Assembly (NCBI GenBank): GCA_002398105.1
Contig: DHCD01000010.1
Coordinates: forward strand, 48,827-55,490
Length of the DNA: 6,664 nt
Direction: 5' to 3'
Source: Syntrophomonas sp. UBA4911
Lineage (GTDB): Bacteria; Bacillota; Syntrophomonadia; Syntrophomonadales; Syntrophomonadaceae
Position numbers and translations under genes: made by a program. Shown here piece after piece: positions 6,473-6,664 of the stretch (positions are counted from its first letter, which is position 1; the number at the start of each line of letters is the position of its first letter). The notes under the pieces were generated by a model. It saw only the letters and a program-made list of their open reading frames with translations. It did no database searches and had not been told where the DNA came from.

Positions 6473-6664
6473 ATGAATTGACGGCCTTATCCTCACCCAG
6501 GACATCCGATTTAAGCTTATGTTGCCGGAATACCGGTTGCGCTCCTATAAGAAGACGCAGAAGCGTGCATATGAGTATTCCTCCTTGGCTGCACTTGCAT
6601 AGACGGTGGTGGCAGAAAGAATCTAATCGGGAAAAAGCATGCTATAAATAAATTTAATCTAATT
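6473..6664. other. Downstream intergenic tail, no confident gene
   Basis: This stretch after the terminator has no recognisable protein or RNA gene. It contains a 17-codon minus-strand frame (6570 down to 6517) with a strong Shine-Dalgarno sequence, discussed as a finding, and a 27-codon plus-strand frame (6519-6602) without one. The last 25 bases are very AT-rich, with TATAAA at 6643-6648, and may belong to a promoter region of the next gene outside the window. Confidence 0.4.

Noticed and set aside
6519..6602. 27-codon plus-strand frame after the terminator
   Set aside because: No Shine-Dalgarno sequence, no recognised motif, and it lies directly behind a strong terminator without a visible promoter.
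1..6664. CRISPR array, tRNA, rRNA, insertion sequence or prophage parts
   Set aside because: No regularly spaced repeats, no cloverleaf or rRNA stretches, and no transposase, integrase or terminal inverted repeats were seen.

Overview
The window looks like ordinary chromosomal DNA of an anaerobic, low-to-mid GC Firmicute of the class Clostridia. Strong AGGAGG-type ribosome binding sites, frequent TTG starts and the gene set (heme precursor synthesis, a lone CheR, then EtfB, EtfA and a membrane CCG-domain iron-sulfur oxidoreductase) suggest a syntrophic fatty-acid oxidiser, most likely Syntrophomonas wolfei or a close relative. That assignment rests on recall and gene order; no database search was made.

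Layout, all genes on the + strand. At 83-1369 lies hemL (glutamate-1-semialdehyde aminomutase), with its own -10-like TATAAT box and Shine-Dalgarno sequence. At 1426-2199 lies cheR (MCP methyltransferase), which starts at TTG. A 263-base gap at 2200-2462 holds a perfect 16-bp palindrome and a weak hydrophobic open frame, but no gene I can defend. Then come etfB (2463-3215, better started at TTG than at the ATG six bases upstream) and etfA (3256-4209). An 89-base gap follows with a very strong RNA hairpin (4228-4268). Next is a 709-residue membrane iron-sulfur oxidoreductase (4299-6428). A textbook intrinsic terminator (6440-6472) closes the unit. The last 192 bases carry no confident gene, although a 17-codon minus-strand frame there has an excellent Shine-Dalgarno sequence.

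How the genes work together. EtfB and EtfA form the FAD/AMP-containing electron-transferring flavoprotein that collects electrons from acyl-CoA dehydrogenases, in such organisms from butyryl-CoA oxidation. The third protein combines a NarI-like, probably b-heme-bearing membrane domain with two [4Fe-4S] motifs and two HdrB-like CCG domains. This is the architecture of the Etf:menaquinone oxidoreductases (EMO, formerly DUF224 proteins). The trio therefore moves electrons from beta-oxidation into the membrane menaquinone pool, the step that needs reverse electron transport before H2 or formate can be made. hemL supplies the tetrapyrrole precursor and cheR serves chemotaxis; neither has a demonstrated link to the Etf module beyond adjacency.

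The module belongs to a recognised class and is not a new system. The less ordinary points are a first CCG motif whose last cysteine is glycine, the strong hairpin between etfA and the membrane gene, and the start-site details.
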